DNA of 40,284 bases, from the NCBI RefSeq assembly GCF_001667145.1, contig NZ_LZIF01000012.1, positions 1 through 40,284 of the forward strand. Reading direction: 5' to 3'. The notes under the pieces are model-generated. The model did not search any database. It saw nothing but the letters and a program-made list of their open reading frames with translations, and was not told where the DNA came from. The position numbers and the translations under genes are program-made. This DNA comes from Mycobacterium sp. 852002-51971_SCH5477799-a. Lineage in GTDB: Bacteria; Actinomycetota; Actinomycetes; Mycobacteriales; Mycobacteriaceae. Positions 20,217 to 31,510 of the stretch are shown here, one piece after another. Within the stretch, counting starts at the first letter, position 1; each line of letters opens with the position of its first letter.

Positions 20217-21635
20217 GTGACCGATCACGCCCGCTTGCGGCTACACGACACGGCGGCCGGTGCCGTGCGTGAGTTCGTTCCGCTGCGCGAGGGTCACGTC
20301 TCCATCTACCTTTGCGGCGCCACCGTCCAGGGCCTGCCGCACATCGGCCATGTCCGCAGCGGGGTGGCCTTCGACATCCTGCGCCGGTGGCTGATCGCCC
20401 GCGGCTGCGACGTCGCGTTCATCCGCAACGTCACCGACATCGAAGACAAGATCCTGGCCAAGGCGGCCGCCGCGGGTCGCCCGTGGTGGGAGTGGGCGGC
20501 CACCTACGAGCGCGCCTTCAGCGCCGCCTACGACGCACTGGACGTGCTGCCCCCGTCGGCCGAGCCGCGAGCCACCGGGCACATCACCCAGATGGTCGAA
20601 CTAATGGAACGGCTGATCGAAACCGATCACGCCTACGCCGCCGGCGGCGACGTCTACTTCAACGTGCTCAGCTATCCCGAATACGGGCAACTTTCCGGCC
20701 ACAAGATCGACGACGTCCATCAGGGCGAGGGGGTCGCCACCTGCAAGCGTGACCAGCGCGACTTCACGTTGTGGAAGGGTGAAAAGCCCGGCGAGCCGTC
20801 GTGGCCCTCGCCGTGGGGGCGGGGACGCCCGGGCTGGCACCTGGAATGCTCCGCGATGGCCCGCACCTATCTCGGCCCAGAATTCGACATTCATTGCGGT
20901 GGAATGGATTTGGTCTTCCCGCACCACGAGAACGAAATCGCCCAGAGCCGTGCAGCCGGCGACGGATTCGCTCGTTACTGGCTGCACAACGGCTGGGTGA
21001 CGATGGGCGGGGAGAAGATGAGCAAATCGCTGGGCAACGTGCTGGCGATTCCGGCGTTGCTGCAGCGCGTGCGCCCCGCCGAACTGCGCTACTACCTGGG
21101 CAGCGCCCACTACCGGTCGATGCTGGAATTCTCCGAGGTCGCCCTGCAGGACGCGGTGAAAGCCTATGTGGGAGTTGAGGACTTCCTGCACCGCGTTCGG
21201 GTGCGGGTGGGCGGCGTCGAGCCCGGCCGTTGGACGCAGAATTTCGCCGAGGCCCTCAACGACGACCTGGCCGTGCCGGCCGCGCTGGCCGAAGTGCACG
21301 CTTCCCGCGCGGAAGGCAACCGGGCCCTGGACTCCGGCGATCACGAAGGCGCGCTGCAACATGCCGGCGCGATCCGCGCGATGATGGGCATCCTCGGTTG
21401 CGACCCCCTCGACGAACGCTGGGAGACCCGCGACGAGACGTCGGCGGCGCTGGCCGCCGTCGACGTGCTGGTCCAGGCGGAGCTGGAGAACCGGCAGAAG
21501 GCGCGCGAGGAACGCAACTGGGCGCTCGCCGACGAGATCCGCGACCGGCTCAAGTACGCCGGCATCGAGGTCACCGACACCGCCGACGGCCCGCAGTGGG
21601 AGCTTTTGGCCCACGAAGAAAAACGCGACAAATAA
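20217..21635 (+). CDS. cysS: Cysteinyl-tRNA synthetase
   Basis: Charges tRNA-Cys; class I, zinc-dependent. The 472 residues show [22 protein letters not shown] with the first zinc-ligand Cys and the HIGH motif, WHLECSAMA and [12 protein letters not shown] with further zinc ligands, KMSKS ([14 protein letters not shown] binding) and a C-terminal helical tRNA-binding domain ([22 protein letters not shown]). The length and the anticodon-binding tail distinguish it from the mycothiol ligase MshC. The GTG start fits the leaderless promoter. The next gene begins immediately after its TAA. Confidence 0.97.
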   Translation: MTDHARLRLHDTAAGAVREFVPLREGHVSIYLCGATVQGLPHIGHVRSGVAFDILRRWLIARGCDVAFIRNVTDIEDKILAKAAAAGRPWWEWAATYERAFSAAYDALDVLPPSAEPRATGHITQMVELMERLIETDHAYAAGGDVYFNVLSYPEYGQLSGHKIDDVHQGEGVATCKRDQRDFTLWKGEKPGEPSWPSPWGRGRPGWHLECSAMARTYLGPEFDIHCGGMDLVFPHHENEIAQSRAAGDGFARYWLHNGWVTMGGEKMSKSLGNVLAIPALLQRVRPAELRYYLGSAHYRSMLEFSEVALQDAVKAYVGVEDFLHRVRVRVGGVEPGRWTQNFAEALNDDLAVPAALAEVHASRAEGNRALDSGDHEGALQHAGAIRAMMGILGCDPLDERWETRDETSAALAAVDVLVQAELENRQKAREERNWALADEIRDRLKYAGIEVTDTADGPQWELLAHEEKRDK

Positions 21636-22568
21636 ATGGCCGGCAACTCGCGTCGCCGTGGCGCGATCCGCAAAGAGGGCAGCAAGAAGGGCCCCACCGT
21701 GGGTTCGGGGGGCCAGCGCCGCCGCGGCCTGGAGGGACGTGGCCCGACCCCGCCGGCCCACCTGCGCCCCAACCATCCGGCCGCTAAGCGCGCCAAGACC
21801 CAGGCCCGTCGGCCGGCGCGGGGCCGAACCGACGAATCCGAGACGGTGCTCGGCCGCAACCCGGTGCTGGAGTGCCTGCGGGCCGGGGTGCCGGCAACCG
21901 CGCTCTACGTGGCGCTGGGCGCCGAAGCCGACGAGCGGCTGACCGAATCCGTCACCCGCGCAGCCGATTCGGGAATTTCTATCCTTGAGGTGCCGCGCAC
22001 CGATCTGGACCGGATGACCAGCAACCACCTGCATCAAGGAATAGCGTTGCAGGTGCCGCCCTACGACTACGCCCACCCCGACGATCTGGTTGCCGCCGCG
22101 ATCGCCTCGCCGCCGGCGCTGCTGGTCGCGCTGGACAACATCTCCGATCCCCGCAACCTGGGTGCCATCGTGCGTTCGGTGGCGGCGTTCGGCGGCCACG
22201 GGGTGCTGATCCCGCAGCGACGGTCGGCCTCGGTGACCGCGGTAGCGTGGCGCACCAGCGCCGGGGCCGCGGCCCGCATCCCGGTGGCGCGCGCCACGAA
22301 CTTGACCAGGACACTGACGGATTGGGCCGGACGCGGGCTGCGGGTGGTCGGGCTGGACGCCGGCGGTGACACCACGCTCGACGACATCGACGGCACCGAT
22401 CCGCTGGTGGTCGTCGTCGGCTCGGAAGGCAAGGGACTGTCGCGCCTGGTGCGACAGAACTGCGACGAAGTCGTGTCCATCCCGATGGCTCAGGACGCCG
22501 AATCGCTGAACGCGTCCGTGGCCGCCGGGGTGGTGCTCGCCGAAATCACGCGCCAGCGCAGGGGTTAA
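21636..22568 (+). CDS. SPOUT-family rRNA 2'-O-methyltransferase (RlmB/TrmH type, Rv3579c homologue)
   Basis: Methylates a ribose 2'-OH using S-adenosylmethionine, with 23S rRNA the likely substrate as in RlmB. The 310 residues begin with a long basic disordered tail (about 1-65, rich in Arg, Lys and Gly). A substrate-binding domain follows ([23 protein letters not shown]), then the knotted SPOUT domain with motif 1 [19 protein letters not shown], motif 2 [14 protein letters not shown] and motif 3 [22 protein letters not shown]. The ATG directly abuts the cysS TAA, so the pair is cotranscribed. The exact target nucleotide is unknown. Confidence 0.92.
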   Translation: MAGNSRRRGAIRKEGSKKGPTVGSGGQRRRGLEGRGPTPPAHLRPNHPAAKRAKTQARRPARGRTDESETVLGRNPVLECLRAGVPATALYVALGAEADERLTESVTRAADSGISILEVPRTDLDRMTSNHLHQGIALQVPPYDYAHPDDLVAAAIASPPALLVALDNISDPRNLGAIVRSVAAFGGHGVLIPQRRSASVTAVAWRTSAGAAARIPVARATNLTRTLTDWAGRGLRVVGLDAGGDTTLDDIDGTDPLVVVVGSEGKGLSRLVRQNCDEVVSIPMAQDAESLNASVAAGVVLAEITRQRRG

Positions 22569-22573
22569 GCCGG

Positions 22574-23563
22574 GTGCCCGGCGCGCCCGCGCGCCTTCGT
22601 GCCGTGCTGGTGGTGCTGCTGGCCGTTGCGTTGTGGCCTGTCGGCCTCGCCCGCGCCCAATCGCCCGACTTCGACCTGCAGGCCCACCGCGGCGGGCGCG
22701 GGGAGGCCACCGAGGAGTCCCTGCGAGCCTTCGCCAAGGCGCTCGAATTGGGCGTCAGCACTTTGGAACTCGACGTCGTCCTCACCAAGGACGGGCAACC
22801 GCTGGTGTGGCATGACCCGACGATTCAGCCCGAGAAGTGCGCCGACACCACGCCCGCGTTCGACGCTGACCCGCAATATCCCTACGTCGGTAAGCTCGTG
22901 CACGAGCTCACCCTGGCGCAGGTCGACACCCTGGACTGTGGCCGCCCGCTCAGTGATTACCCTCGGGCCGAAGTGGTGCGGGGCAACAAGATAGCGACGC
23001 TGCCGCAGGTGTTCGCGCTCGCCGACTCCTACGGCGCCGATGCGATCCGCTACAACATCGAAACCAAAGTGGAGGCCGATCAGCCCGGCGCATCCGCGCA
23101 ACCGCAGGAGTTCGTCGACGTGATCCTGGCCGCGGTCAGATCGGCGGGCAAGGTCGACCGCATACAGATCCAGAGCTTCGACTGGCGCACCCTGCCACTG
23201 GTACGCGCCGCCGAACCGTCAATTTCACTGGTGGCCCTGTATGACGCGCGGACTTGGGCGGCTGACTCCCCGTGGTTGGCCGGCGAAAATGCCGCTCTCA
23301 TCGGCGATCCCCTGGTCGGCGCGCGCATGGTGGGTGCGGACGTCGCCGCGCCGGACTACCAGCTGGTCGCCGGCCGGTCGTACGTCGACCACGCGCATGC
23401 GTTGGGACTCAAAGTGATTCCCTGGACGGTGAACGACGCCGCCGCCATGCGCCAGCAGATCGGCTTCCGGGTCGACGGCATCATCACCGACTACCCGACG
23501 GTGTTGCGTGGCGTGCTCGCCGAACTGTCGATGCCGTTGCCGCCGGTGTACCGGCGCGGCTAG
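22574..23563 (+). CDS. Secreted glycerophosphodiester phosphodiesterase
   Basis: Hydrolyses glycerophosphodiesters to glycerol-3-phosphate and an alcohol; expected outside the membrane. A signal peptide (RLRAVLVVLLAVALWPVGLARA, cut near residue 28) precedes a TIM-barrel GDPD domain. His38-Arg39 (DLQAHRGGRG), the Glu/Asp pair in TLELDVVLTKDGQPLVWHD, and His80 are the catalytic and metal residues. The usual P-E-N-T after HRG is replaced by EATEES. The GTG 22574 follows the methyltransferase stop by 5 bases. Its TAG shares the palindromic CTAG with the convergent oxidoreductase stop. From memory, this gene and the next two are not at this place in M. tuberculosis, so they look like an insertion. 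Confidence 0.88.
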   Translation: MPGAPARLRAVLVVLLAVALWPVGLARAQSPDFDLQAHRGGRGEATEESLRAFAKALELGVSTLELDVVLTKDGQPLVWHDPTIQPEKCADTTPAFDADPQYPYVGKLVHELTLAQVDTLDCGRPLSDYPRAEVVRGNKIATLPQVFALADSYGADAIRYNIETKVEADQPGASAQPQEFVDVILAAVRSAGKVDRIQIQSFDWRTLPLVRAAEPSISLVALYDARTWAADSPWLAGENAALIGDPLVGARMVGADVAAPDYQLVAGRSYVDHAHALGLKVIPWTVNDAAAMRQQIGFRVDGIITDYPTVLRGVLAELSMPLPPVYRRG

Positions 23564-24972
23564 CGGGCCACGCTGCCGGCCAGGTCGCCGTCCGCGCGAG
23601 CCGGCCGCTTGTCGACCCCGCGCGGTCGGCGGCGGTTGGCCAGCGCGGCCCGCCACATCATGTCCGGGCGCAGCAGCCGGGAAGCGGGGTCGATGAGGGC
23701 GGTGACTTTGACGAAGCGATCGACCGCGGCGGGGTCGTATTCGGTCGCGGTGAGTATGCGATCGATGTACCCGTTGAGCAGTCGGGTGAGCAGCGGTGGG
23801 GTGCCCTCTATTTCGGGTAGGCACAGGTCCGGGTTGGCCGACAGTTCCCACGCCTGGCGGATCGGCACCGCGGCGGCCCGAAAGAATCGCCGCGCCAAAT
23901 CCTTTGTGCCACCGGACAAGCAGTCACGTAGCGCCACCGCCTCCAGCGCTGCGACGGTCATGCCCTGACCGTAGATCGGGTTGAAGCTGCAGATCGCGTC
24001 GCCCATGACCAGCAGGCCGTCGGGGAAGCGTCGCATCTTGTCGTAGCGGCGCCACTGACTGGACGGCTGGCCGTGCCGGGTGGGCTCCCCGATGGGTTCG
24101 GCCGACAGGACCGCGGCCAGCAGGTGGGGCGGTGCGCAGTCCCAGACGAACTCGCACATCGATATCAGGTCCGTCGACGGCGCGTGGCCGGCGACGCCGA
24201 AAACGGTGAACATCCAGGTGTCGTTCTCCGCGCGCAGCATGCCCAGTCCGCGCGGCCGGCCCGGCACCGTCCCGACGACGAATCCGAATTCGTGTAGCGC
24301 GTCCGGCGCCATGCGCAGGCATTGGCTCGCATAGGTCAGGTGCACCGGTACGTGCACCTCTGGCGGGCGCTCGTAGCCCAGTGTGGTCAGCCATGCCGGG
24401 GTGCGGGCGCCGCGCCCGGTGGCATCGAGCACCAGGTCCGCGCTCAGCGTGATGTCCTCGCGGGTCTGGCGGTTGGCGATTCGGGCGCCGGTGACGCGCT
24501 TGCGGTCCGACGTCGTGGTCAAGTCCACAACGTCGTGCTCATCGAGCAGCGTGACGTTGGCGATGCGGCGCAGTCGCGCGCGGACGTGTTCCTCGAGGAA
24601 GGGCCGGGTGGCAAGATATGCGGCGAACGAGGGGGCACCGCCGGTGCGCACCATGAGGTGCCCGCCCAAGTGGTAGTACAGCCGGGAAAGGTCCCGGCCA
24701 TCCAGGTGATGTGCACCGTCCATGACCATCTCGTCGAGGACGCCCGGGAACAATTGCTCGAGTACCTGAGCACCGCGGGGCAGCAGGCCGTGCAGGTGGC
24801 GACCCTGCGGGACGCCCCGGCGAGCGGCGGCGGTGTTGTCGGGCGCGATGTCAGGCAGCGGATCGCGCTCCACCACCGTGACCGTGCTGAAGAACTCGCT
24901 GAGCGTTCGCGCGGCGACCAGACCCGCCATGCTCGCTCCCAATACCACTGCGTGATCGCCGAGCTTTGCCAT
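23560..24972 (-). CDS. FAD-dependent oxidoreductase/monooxygenase-like protein
   Basis: A 470-residue flavoprotein. The N-terminus HAVVLGASMAGLVAARTLSEFF is the Rossmann FAD-binding turn (GxSxAGL variant), followed by VTVVERDPLPD with the ribose-binding Glu. LVLDATGRGARTPAWL is the ATG strand, and GDAICSFNPIYGQGMTVAALEA is the GD motif of group A flavin monooxygenase/halogenase-like enzymes. The C-terminal region is helical and Arg-rich. It has no predicted signal peptide and its substrate is unknown. It is transcribed divergently from a large LuxR-type regulator across 169 bases. A perfect palindrome overlaps its predicted -10, suggesting specific control. The stop overlaps the convergent GDPD stop by 4 bases. 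Confidence 0.88.
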   Translation of the reverse strand: MAKLGDHAVVLGASMAGLVAARTLSEFFSTVTVVERDPLPDIAPDNTAAARRGVPQGRHLHGLLPRGAQVLEQLFPGVLDEMVMDGAHHLDGRDLSRLYYHLGGHLMVRTGGAPSFAAYLATRPFLEEHVRARLRRIANVTLLDEHDVVDLTTTSDRKRVTGARIANRQTREDITLSADLVLDATGRGARTPAWLTTLGYERPPEVHVPVHLTYASQCLRMAPDALHEFGFVVGTVPGRPRGLGMLRAENDTWMFTVFGVAGHAPSTDLISMCEFVWDCAPPHLLAAVLSAEPIGEPTRHGQPSSQWRRYDKMRRFPDGLLVMGDAICSFNPIYGQGMTVAALEAVALRDCLSGGTKDLARRFFRAAAVPIRQAWELSANPDLCLPEIEGTPPLLTRLLNGYIDRILTATEYDPAAVDRFVKVTALIDPASRLLRPDMMWRAALANRRRPRGVDKRPARADGDLAGSVAR

Positions 24973-25039
24973 AACCCACCACCTGTGCTGAGCGCCTGTC
25001 TGACAAAAGCCATGCTCATGGTCCGGAAATGGGGTCGAC

Positions 25040-25055
25040 AGCGTAGTCGACTACG
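25040..25055 (-). promoter_or_regulatory. 14-bp palindrome overlapping a -10 of the oxidoreductase gene
   Basis: CGTAGTCGACTACG (25042-25055) is a perfect palindrome in the divergent intergenic region. On the reverse strand TACGCT (25045-25040) overlaps one arm and fits a TANNNT -10, with RNA starting near 25033. A regulator bound here should control the oxidoreductase gene. Confidence 0.5.
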
Positions 25056-25129
25056 TCATTGCTGCGGGGCGGCCGCACGTAAGGTCCCCAAACACCGGCA
25101 AAGCCTCCCGTTCGAGCCTCGCGCGCCGT

Positions 25130-25141
25130 TATAGTCGCCGA
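25130..25141 (+). promoter_or_regulatory. Leaderless promoter of the LuxR-type regulator
   Basis: TATAGT (25130-25135), 6 bases (CGCCGA), then GTG 25142. No ribosome-binding site is present. Confidence 0.55.
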
Positions 25142-27780
25142 GTGATCGGCGCCAAGCCGCTGACCGGGCGTGACAGCGAATGGGGGATCATTCGTCGCGC
25201 CCTGAGTCCGGGTGGCACCCACACGGGCGTGGTGATCGCGGGAGCCGCCGGAGTGGGCAAGACCTGGCTCGCCCGTGAAGTGCTGCGGCGCGCCGAGGCT
25301 TCGGGCGAGCGGACCAAATGGATCGTCGGCACCGATTCGGCGCAGGCGCTACCCCTGGGGGCGTTCATCGGCGTGATGACCGAGGCGCTGAACGAGGCAC
25401 AGTCGGATCCGCTGACCGATGTGCGACGAGTGATCAATTCCTTTGTCGCGCAACAGCGTCAGCGTCGCGTGGTGCTGGGGGTCGATGACGCGCACCTGCT
25501 GGACGGACTGTCCGCGCTCGTCGTCCACCAGCTGGCGCAGTCCGGTGGGGTCCGGCTGGTGGTCACCGTCCGCAGCGGCAGCGACGAGCCCGATGCGGTG
25601 ACGGCGCTGTGGAAAGACGGCCTGTTGGAAAGGATTGACCTGCAACCGTTTTCGGCCGCGGAGACGCGCGAAGTCATCGAAAGCAAGCTGGACGGTCCGG
25701 TCGATGCCCGCAGCGCAAACCGGTTCCAGAAGCTGACCGGTGGCAATGCGCTGTTCCTGCGGCAGCTGGTGGCCGATCAGGTGGCCGCCGGGCGGATGCG
25801 CAAGACGGCCGGGGTGTGGATGTGGGACGGCGATGTCGCGGTCTCTGCGAGCATGTCCGACACGGTGGGCCGCCAGATGGGTCGACTCAGCCCGGAAATG
25901 GCGGTGGTGATCGACACGTTGTCGCAGTGTGAGCCGCTGGCCGTGGAGGTGCTGTGCGATTTGGCCCCGCGCGGCGAGCTGGCCGCGGCCGAGCGGATGG
26001 GACTGGTCAGCATCGAACGCACCGGCGCCGGGTTGACGGCCAGGCTCGCCCATCCGCTGTTCGGTGAGCTGCGCCGTGCGGGCGCCGGCGAGCTGTACCT
26101 GTCGGAGATCCGTGGCAGGCTGGCGACGCGGCTGGCCGAAGACGGTGACGCCGACATGCAGGCCACGGTGCGCCGCGCGCTGCTGCGTCTCGAGTCCGAC
26201 CTCGATCCCGACCCCGTGCTGTACCTGGAAGCGGCACGGCATGCGATGACCCTGTTGGATCTCGATCTGGCCGACCGGTTCGCCACCGCCGCCACCCAGG
26301 CCGGTGCGCCCGGGGCGGCGGGCGTGCGGGCCATGAACCTGGCGCTGCTCGGACGCGGTGAGCAGGCCGAGGCGGCGCTGCGCGAGATGGCCGACGGTGA
26401 CCTGCCCGACGGCCATCACTGGGCGACGGTGCGGGCGGCCAACCTGATCTGGCACCTCTTCAGGCCCAAAGACGCGGCCGAGATCCTCGACCGTCTGGCG
26501 GCGCTTGATCCCGAGACGCCGGCCCAGCGGGCGGAGCGGTTGGCGGTGCAGGCATGCCTGGACGCGGTGGCGGCGCGCTGTGCGATGGCGACCGCGAATG
26601 CCCGGGCCGCCCTGGCTTTCCCCGAGCTGCCCGGCTTCCACGCGGTGATGGCGTCGCTGGCGCTGATCATGGCTATGGGTGCGCTGGGTCAGGTCGATGA
26701 CCTCGACGACCTGGCCGAGCAGACGCTGCGGCGGGCGACGACCTCGTTTCAGGCATCGCATATGCGGTTCTGGTTCGGCGCCGTCTACGGGCGTGCCTGC
26801 CGGTTGACCGGACGGATCGATGAATTCGTCGGCACGGCACGGCGACTAGCCGATTCGTCCCGTGACATTCCGGGCCTGGCATATGCCAACCTCGCCCTGC
26901 TGTCGGGCAACGCCGAACTGGCCCGCGGCGCTGTCGCCGAGGCGGCCCGGCTGGTGCACGAGGCGGTGGCCGGGGTTCAAATCCACTACGTCACAACGGG
27001 TTTGCGGCCCGCGAGCTATTTCGCGTTGGCCGAGGCGCACGCCAAGCTCGGCCAGCCCGACGAGGCGAATGAGGCGGTCGCCGCGGCGCGGTCGTGCGTA
27101 CCGGCCGACTTTTTGTTCATGCACACCGGCCTGTCACTTGCCCAGGGGTGGGCCTTGGCGGCGAGCGGCCGGTTGGCCGAGGCCGTGGCGGGCGTGAAGG
27201 AGGCGGCGCGGATTGCCCGCGATCGCGGCCAGCCCACGCACGAGCTGGCCTGTATCCAGGCGGCGGCGCAATGGGGTGACGCCTCGCAGGCGGTGCGGGC
27301 GCGCGAGCTGGCCGACGTGTTGTCACTGCCGCTGGCCGCCGCGATCGCGGCGCATGTGGAGGCGTTGTCGGCCAAGGATGGTGAGGGCTTGCTGGCGGCC
27401 TCGGCGGCGTACCGGGGCATCGGCGATCGGGTCGCGGCCGCCGATGTCGCGGTGCAGGCTTCGGTGGTGTTCGACGAACACCAACACCGCCGCCGCGGGC
27501 TGTACGCTGCGGCGCTGGCCCGGGAATTGGCCGACGATTGCGGTGGCTTGCACACGCCGGCGCTGCACACTCCGACCGGCCTGAAGTTGTCTGGCCGGCA
27601 GCGCGACGTCGTCGAACTCGTCGTGGCGGGCCTGTCCAACCGCGAAATCGCCGAGACGCTGGTGATGTCGGTGCGCACCGTGGAGGGCCACGTGTACCGG
27701 GCCTGCCAGCGGGTGGGGGCGCAGTCGCGCGAGGAGCTCGCGTCGATCATCCGGTCGGGCCCCTGCGGCCAGCCTGCGCC

Positions 27781-27784
<4 letters not shown>
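25142..27784 (+). CDS. Large ATP-binding LuxR-family (LAL/STAND-type) transcription regulator
   Basis: An 880-residue regulator. The N-terminal ATPase has Walker A GAAGVGKT (34-41) and Walker B VVLGVDDAHLLDGLS. A long helical, TPR-like middle part carries Ala/Leu-rich repeats. The C-terminal LuxR helix-turn-helix spans about 815-875 (LSGRQRDVVELVVAGLSNRE, then SVRTVEGHVYRACQRVGA). Such proteins bind an inducer through the helical region and use ATP as a switch. The GTG start is set by the leaderless promoter and the match GAKPLTGRDSEW, the usual beginning of LAL proteins. The divergent flavin oxidoreductase with an intergenic palindrome is the obvious candidate target. Its stop shares CTAG with the convergent permease. 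Confidence 0.92.
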
Positions 27785-29022
<1,238 letters not shown>

Positions 29023-29035
29023 GGTTTGAACCGCT

Positions 29036-29953
29036 TTACTTCCAAGGGTCTTCGCGCCGCCACACCGTGGGCAGGTGCACGTCGACACCGTCCTGTCCGG
29101 CCAGCTCGTCGATGATGCCGACGGAGACGTTCAGGTCGTCGCCGGCATAGGTCAAGGCGCGCAACGGTTTTGTCAGCGGGCGGAAGAAGTCGTCCCAGTG
29201 GATGAGGATGACCCGGCGAGCCCCCACCGCTCGCACGGTCTCGGTCCAGAAGTCGACCAGGTATGACCGCGGCTGCAGCCCCAGCTGCCCCACGGACAGG
29301 TACACGGCATCGGCGTGGTGGCCGGCCAGCGCGCCCTCGACGAAGCCGGCACTGCCCTGGATCAGCAGTCGCCGGCCCGTCGGACGGTGGTGCACCAGCG
29401 TCGACCAGGACTCCCCGCAGCGATACGCCGACGCTTTCACCGGTGGGGTCACCGGTTCGTCGATGACGCCGGGAAACCTGTCGGGCGGGCAGTGGTGCGA
29501 CTCGACCAGGGTGACGTCGTAGGCGCCCAGCTGCATCGGTTCGCCGTCGACCGCGACGACGATCCGGTTCTCCGGCAGGCCGTATCCCCGACCGACGTTG
29601 GCCGCCGACCGCCCGCCGACCAGTTGCGCGCCGGTGCGGTCGGCCACCAGCGCGGAGTCCAGCACGTGGTCGAAGTGGGTGTGCACCGGTATGACCGCTG
29701 CCAGCCGCGAAACCTTCGCCCGCGCAAGGCATCCGTCGACGCGTGCGGGCGAGGGTGCCACCTTGCCGGCCGCGACCTGGGCCAGGCTCGGGCGGGAGAA
29801 GTAACCGTCGGTCATCAACGCCGACTTGCCGTCATCGATCAGCAGGGTCGCCACACCCATCCAGGTCACCGAGAGCCCACCGGGTTCTGCGGCGGGGGCG
29901 TCGAACCGGTCCGCGTACCGCGCGATGTCGGGGCGCCCGAATTTGAGTCGCAT
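29036..29953 (-). CDS. MBL-fold metallohydrolase (Rv3577 homologue)
   Basis: A 305-residue metallo-beta-lactamase-fold protein. HTHFDHV (within VIPVHTHFDHVLDSALVAD) supplies three metal ligands and the catalytic Asp. Further ligands are likely in ESHHCPPD and ILIHWDDF. The overall pattern, with LSVTWMGVATLLIDDGKSALMTDGYF at the start and WST-LVH in the middle, resembles the NAPE-PLD/UlaG-like branch, cytoplasmic and of unknown substrate. The ATG at 29953 shares its first base with the pxpA TGA (TGATG), so the two are translationally coupled. It is followed by the ArsB2-like permease. Confidence 0.87.
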   Translation of the reverse strand: MRLKFGRPDIARYADRFDAPAAEPGGLSVTWMGVATLLIDDGKSALMTDGYFSRPSLAQVAAGKVAPSPARVDGCLARAKVSRLAAVIPVHTHFDHVLDSALVADRTGAQLVGGRSAANVGRGYGLPENRIVVAVDGEPMQLGAYDVTLVESHHCPPDRFPGVIDEPVTPPVKASAYRCGESWSTLVHHRPTGRRLLIQGSAGFVEGALAGHHADAVYLSVGQLGLQPRSYLVDFWTETVRAVGARRVILIHWDDFFRPLTKPLRALTYAGDDLNVSVGIIDELAGQDGVDVHLPTVWRREDPWK

Positions 29954-30711
29954 CAGCAGAACCCCCTGACCTCGGTGCCCGCCGCCACGAGTTTCTCGCG
30001 AACGTCCGCGGCGATCTGCACCGCTCCCGGCGAATCACCATGCACGCAAACCGATTCCGCCTTCAAGGTAAGCATGGTGCCGTCGATCGCGGTGACCTGC
30101 CCCGAGGTGACCATGGTCGCCACCCGGTCGGCGATCGCCGCCGGGTCGTGCAGCACGGCGCCCTGCTCTCGCCGCGACACCAGCCGGCCGTCCGGCCGGT
30201 AGGCCCGGTCGGCGAAAGCCTCTGCGACCGTGCGCAACCCGCGGCGGGCGGCTTCGTCGAAGAACGCTGAGTCCGCCATGCCCAGCACCGGAAGCCCGGC
30301 ATCCACCAGGCGCACCGCCTCGGCCACGGCGGCCGCCTGTTCGGTATGGGACACGATCGTGTTGTACAGCGCGCCATGCGGTTTGACGTATGACACCGCG
30401 GAGCCGGCCGCGTGCGCTATCGCCTGCAGCGCGCCAATCTGATACATCACGTCGGCGATGAGGTCCTCGGCGGCGACGTCGATGAAGCGCCTGCCGAACC
30501 CGGCCAGGTCTCGGTAGCTCACCTGGGCTCCGATCCGGACCCCACGCTGGGCGGCCGACCGGCATACCCGCAGCAGGCCCGCCGGGTCGCCGGCGTGAAA
30601 ACCGCACGCGACGTTGGCGCTCGTGACGATGCCGAGCATGGCGTCGTCGTCACCCAGGCGCCAGACACCGAAGCCCTCGCCCAGGTCGGCGTTGAGGTCG
30701 ATACCGGCCAC
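29953..30711 (-). CDS. pxpA: 5-oxoprolinase subunit A (LamB/YcsF family)
   Basis: PxpA acts with PxpB and PxpC to open 5-oxoproline to glutamate using ATP. The 252 residues match the family: IDLNADLGEGFG at the N-terminus, SANVACGFHAGDPAGL, GAQVSYRDLAGFGRRF, YVKPHGALYN, EAFADRAYRPDGRLVSR and VCVHGDSPGAV. pxpB and pxpC are not next to it in this window, although they often are elsewhere. The GTG start at 30711 is set by a leaderless-type promoter exactly 6 bases upstream. It is followed, with a one-base overlap, by the MBL hydrolase. From memory, pxpA is not in the M. tuberculosis Rv3577 neighbourhood. Confidence 0.92.
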   Translation of the reverse strand: MAGIDLNADLGEGFGVWRLGDDDAMLGIVTSANVACGFHAGDPAGLLRVCRSAAQRGVRIGAQVSYRDLAGFGRRFIDVAAEDLIADVMYQIGALQAIAHAAGSAVSYVKPHGALYNTIVSHTEQAAAVAEAVRLVDAGLPVLGMADSAFFDEAARRGLRTVAEAFADRAYRPDGRLVSRREQGAVLHDPAAIADRVATMVTSGQVTAIDGTMLTLKAESVCVHGDSPGAVQIAADVREKLVAAGTEVRGFC

Positions 30712-30723
30712 CCGCCCAGCTTA
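30712..30723 (-). promoter_or_regulatory. Leaderless promoter of pxpA
   Basis: On the reverse strand, TAAGCT (30723-30718), 6 bases (GGGCGG), then GTG 30711. The -10 and following GG match those at lysS and cysS. Confidence 0.55.
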
Positions 30724-30773
30724 TGGGGGCGCCCGGGCGCCGGCGTAGCCGGAGGATGCGGTGCGGCGCCCAG

Positions 30774-31481
30774 CTATTGCCTGGCGACCTTGGCGGCGAT
30801 CTGCTCGGCGAGGTCAACCGCCGACCCGCCGGGCAGGAAGGAGCCGCAGGTGGCGACGTCGATCACGACGTTGTTGCGCGCGGTCAGCGCGCGCTGGCAG
30901 CTCCAGCCGTCGCTGGCTTCCTGGATTTCGGACGTGCTCAGCGTGCCGCCGACCTTGTGGGCCTCGCCCACCTTCCACACAATTTCGGGCTTGTCGGTGG
31001 GACGTTCGGCAAACGTGCGATTGGCGCAGCCGAACCACCGTCGCACCGAGGCGTCGTAGAAGGTGTTGGCCTTCCGTGCGGACGGATAGGCGATCACTGC
31101 CTGGATCGCCGAGTTGTTGCGGACCGCGGGGTCGTCGAAGTTGTCGTCGAGGCGCTGGGCACGCATCGCCGTCCAGCCGGTGTCCGCGTAGACGGCTTCC
31201 TGGGCGGGGCCGTCCATGGCAAGGCAGGTCTTGTCGCTGAAGGTCGAGCTCCAGTCCCACATCGCCTGCGCGCCGTACCGGAGTCGCATGCCCGACCTGA
31301 GCGAGGAGTTGATCTGATCCACATCGAGCAGCAGTGCATCCAGGGCCGCGGCGGGCACCGGGGTCTGCGACAGCGGACCGGAGGTGTCGGCGGGCGACGC
31401 GTTTCCACCGACGACGGTGGTACAGCCGGTCGCCAGTGCGGACACCGCCGCCTGCATCAGGAACGCGATTCGCCGGCGCAC
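30774..31481 (-). CDS. lppH: LppH-like lipoprotein with PknH-type sensor domain
   Basis: A 235-residue lipoprotein with a short signal peptide and lipobox LATGC (lipidated Cys20). The mature domain resembles the extracellular sensor domain of the Ser/Thr kinase PknH (a mycobacterial family). WDWSSTFSDKTCLAMDGPAQ, VYADTGWTAMRAQRLDD, ARKANTFYDASVRRWFGCANR and WSCQRALTARNNVVIDVATC carry the four cysteines expected to make two disulphides. The GTG start follows GGAGAAGG. It lies 39 bases after the ABC permease stop and could be cotranscribed or use its own -10. The ligand is unknown. Confidence 0.87.
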   Translation of the reverse strand: MRRRIAFLMQAAVSALATGCTTVVGGNASPADTSGPLSQTPVPAAALDALLLDVDQINSSLRSGMRLRYGAQAMWDWSSTFSDKTCLAMDGPAQEAVYADTGWTAMRAQRLDDNFDDPAVRNNSAIQAVIAYPSARKANTFYDASVRRWFGCANRTFAERPTDKPEIVWKVGEAHKVGGTLSTSEIQEASDGWSCQRALTARNNVVIDVATCGSFLPGGSAVDLAEQIAAKVARQ

Positions 31482-31510
31482 GTTGCCTTCTCCGGACGTT
31501 GGTCGATCTC

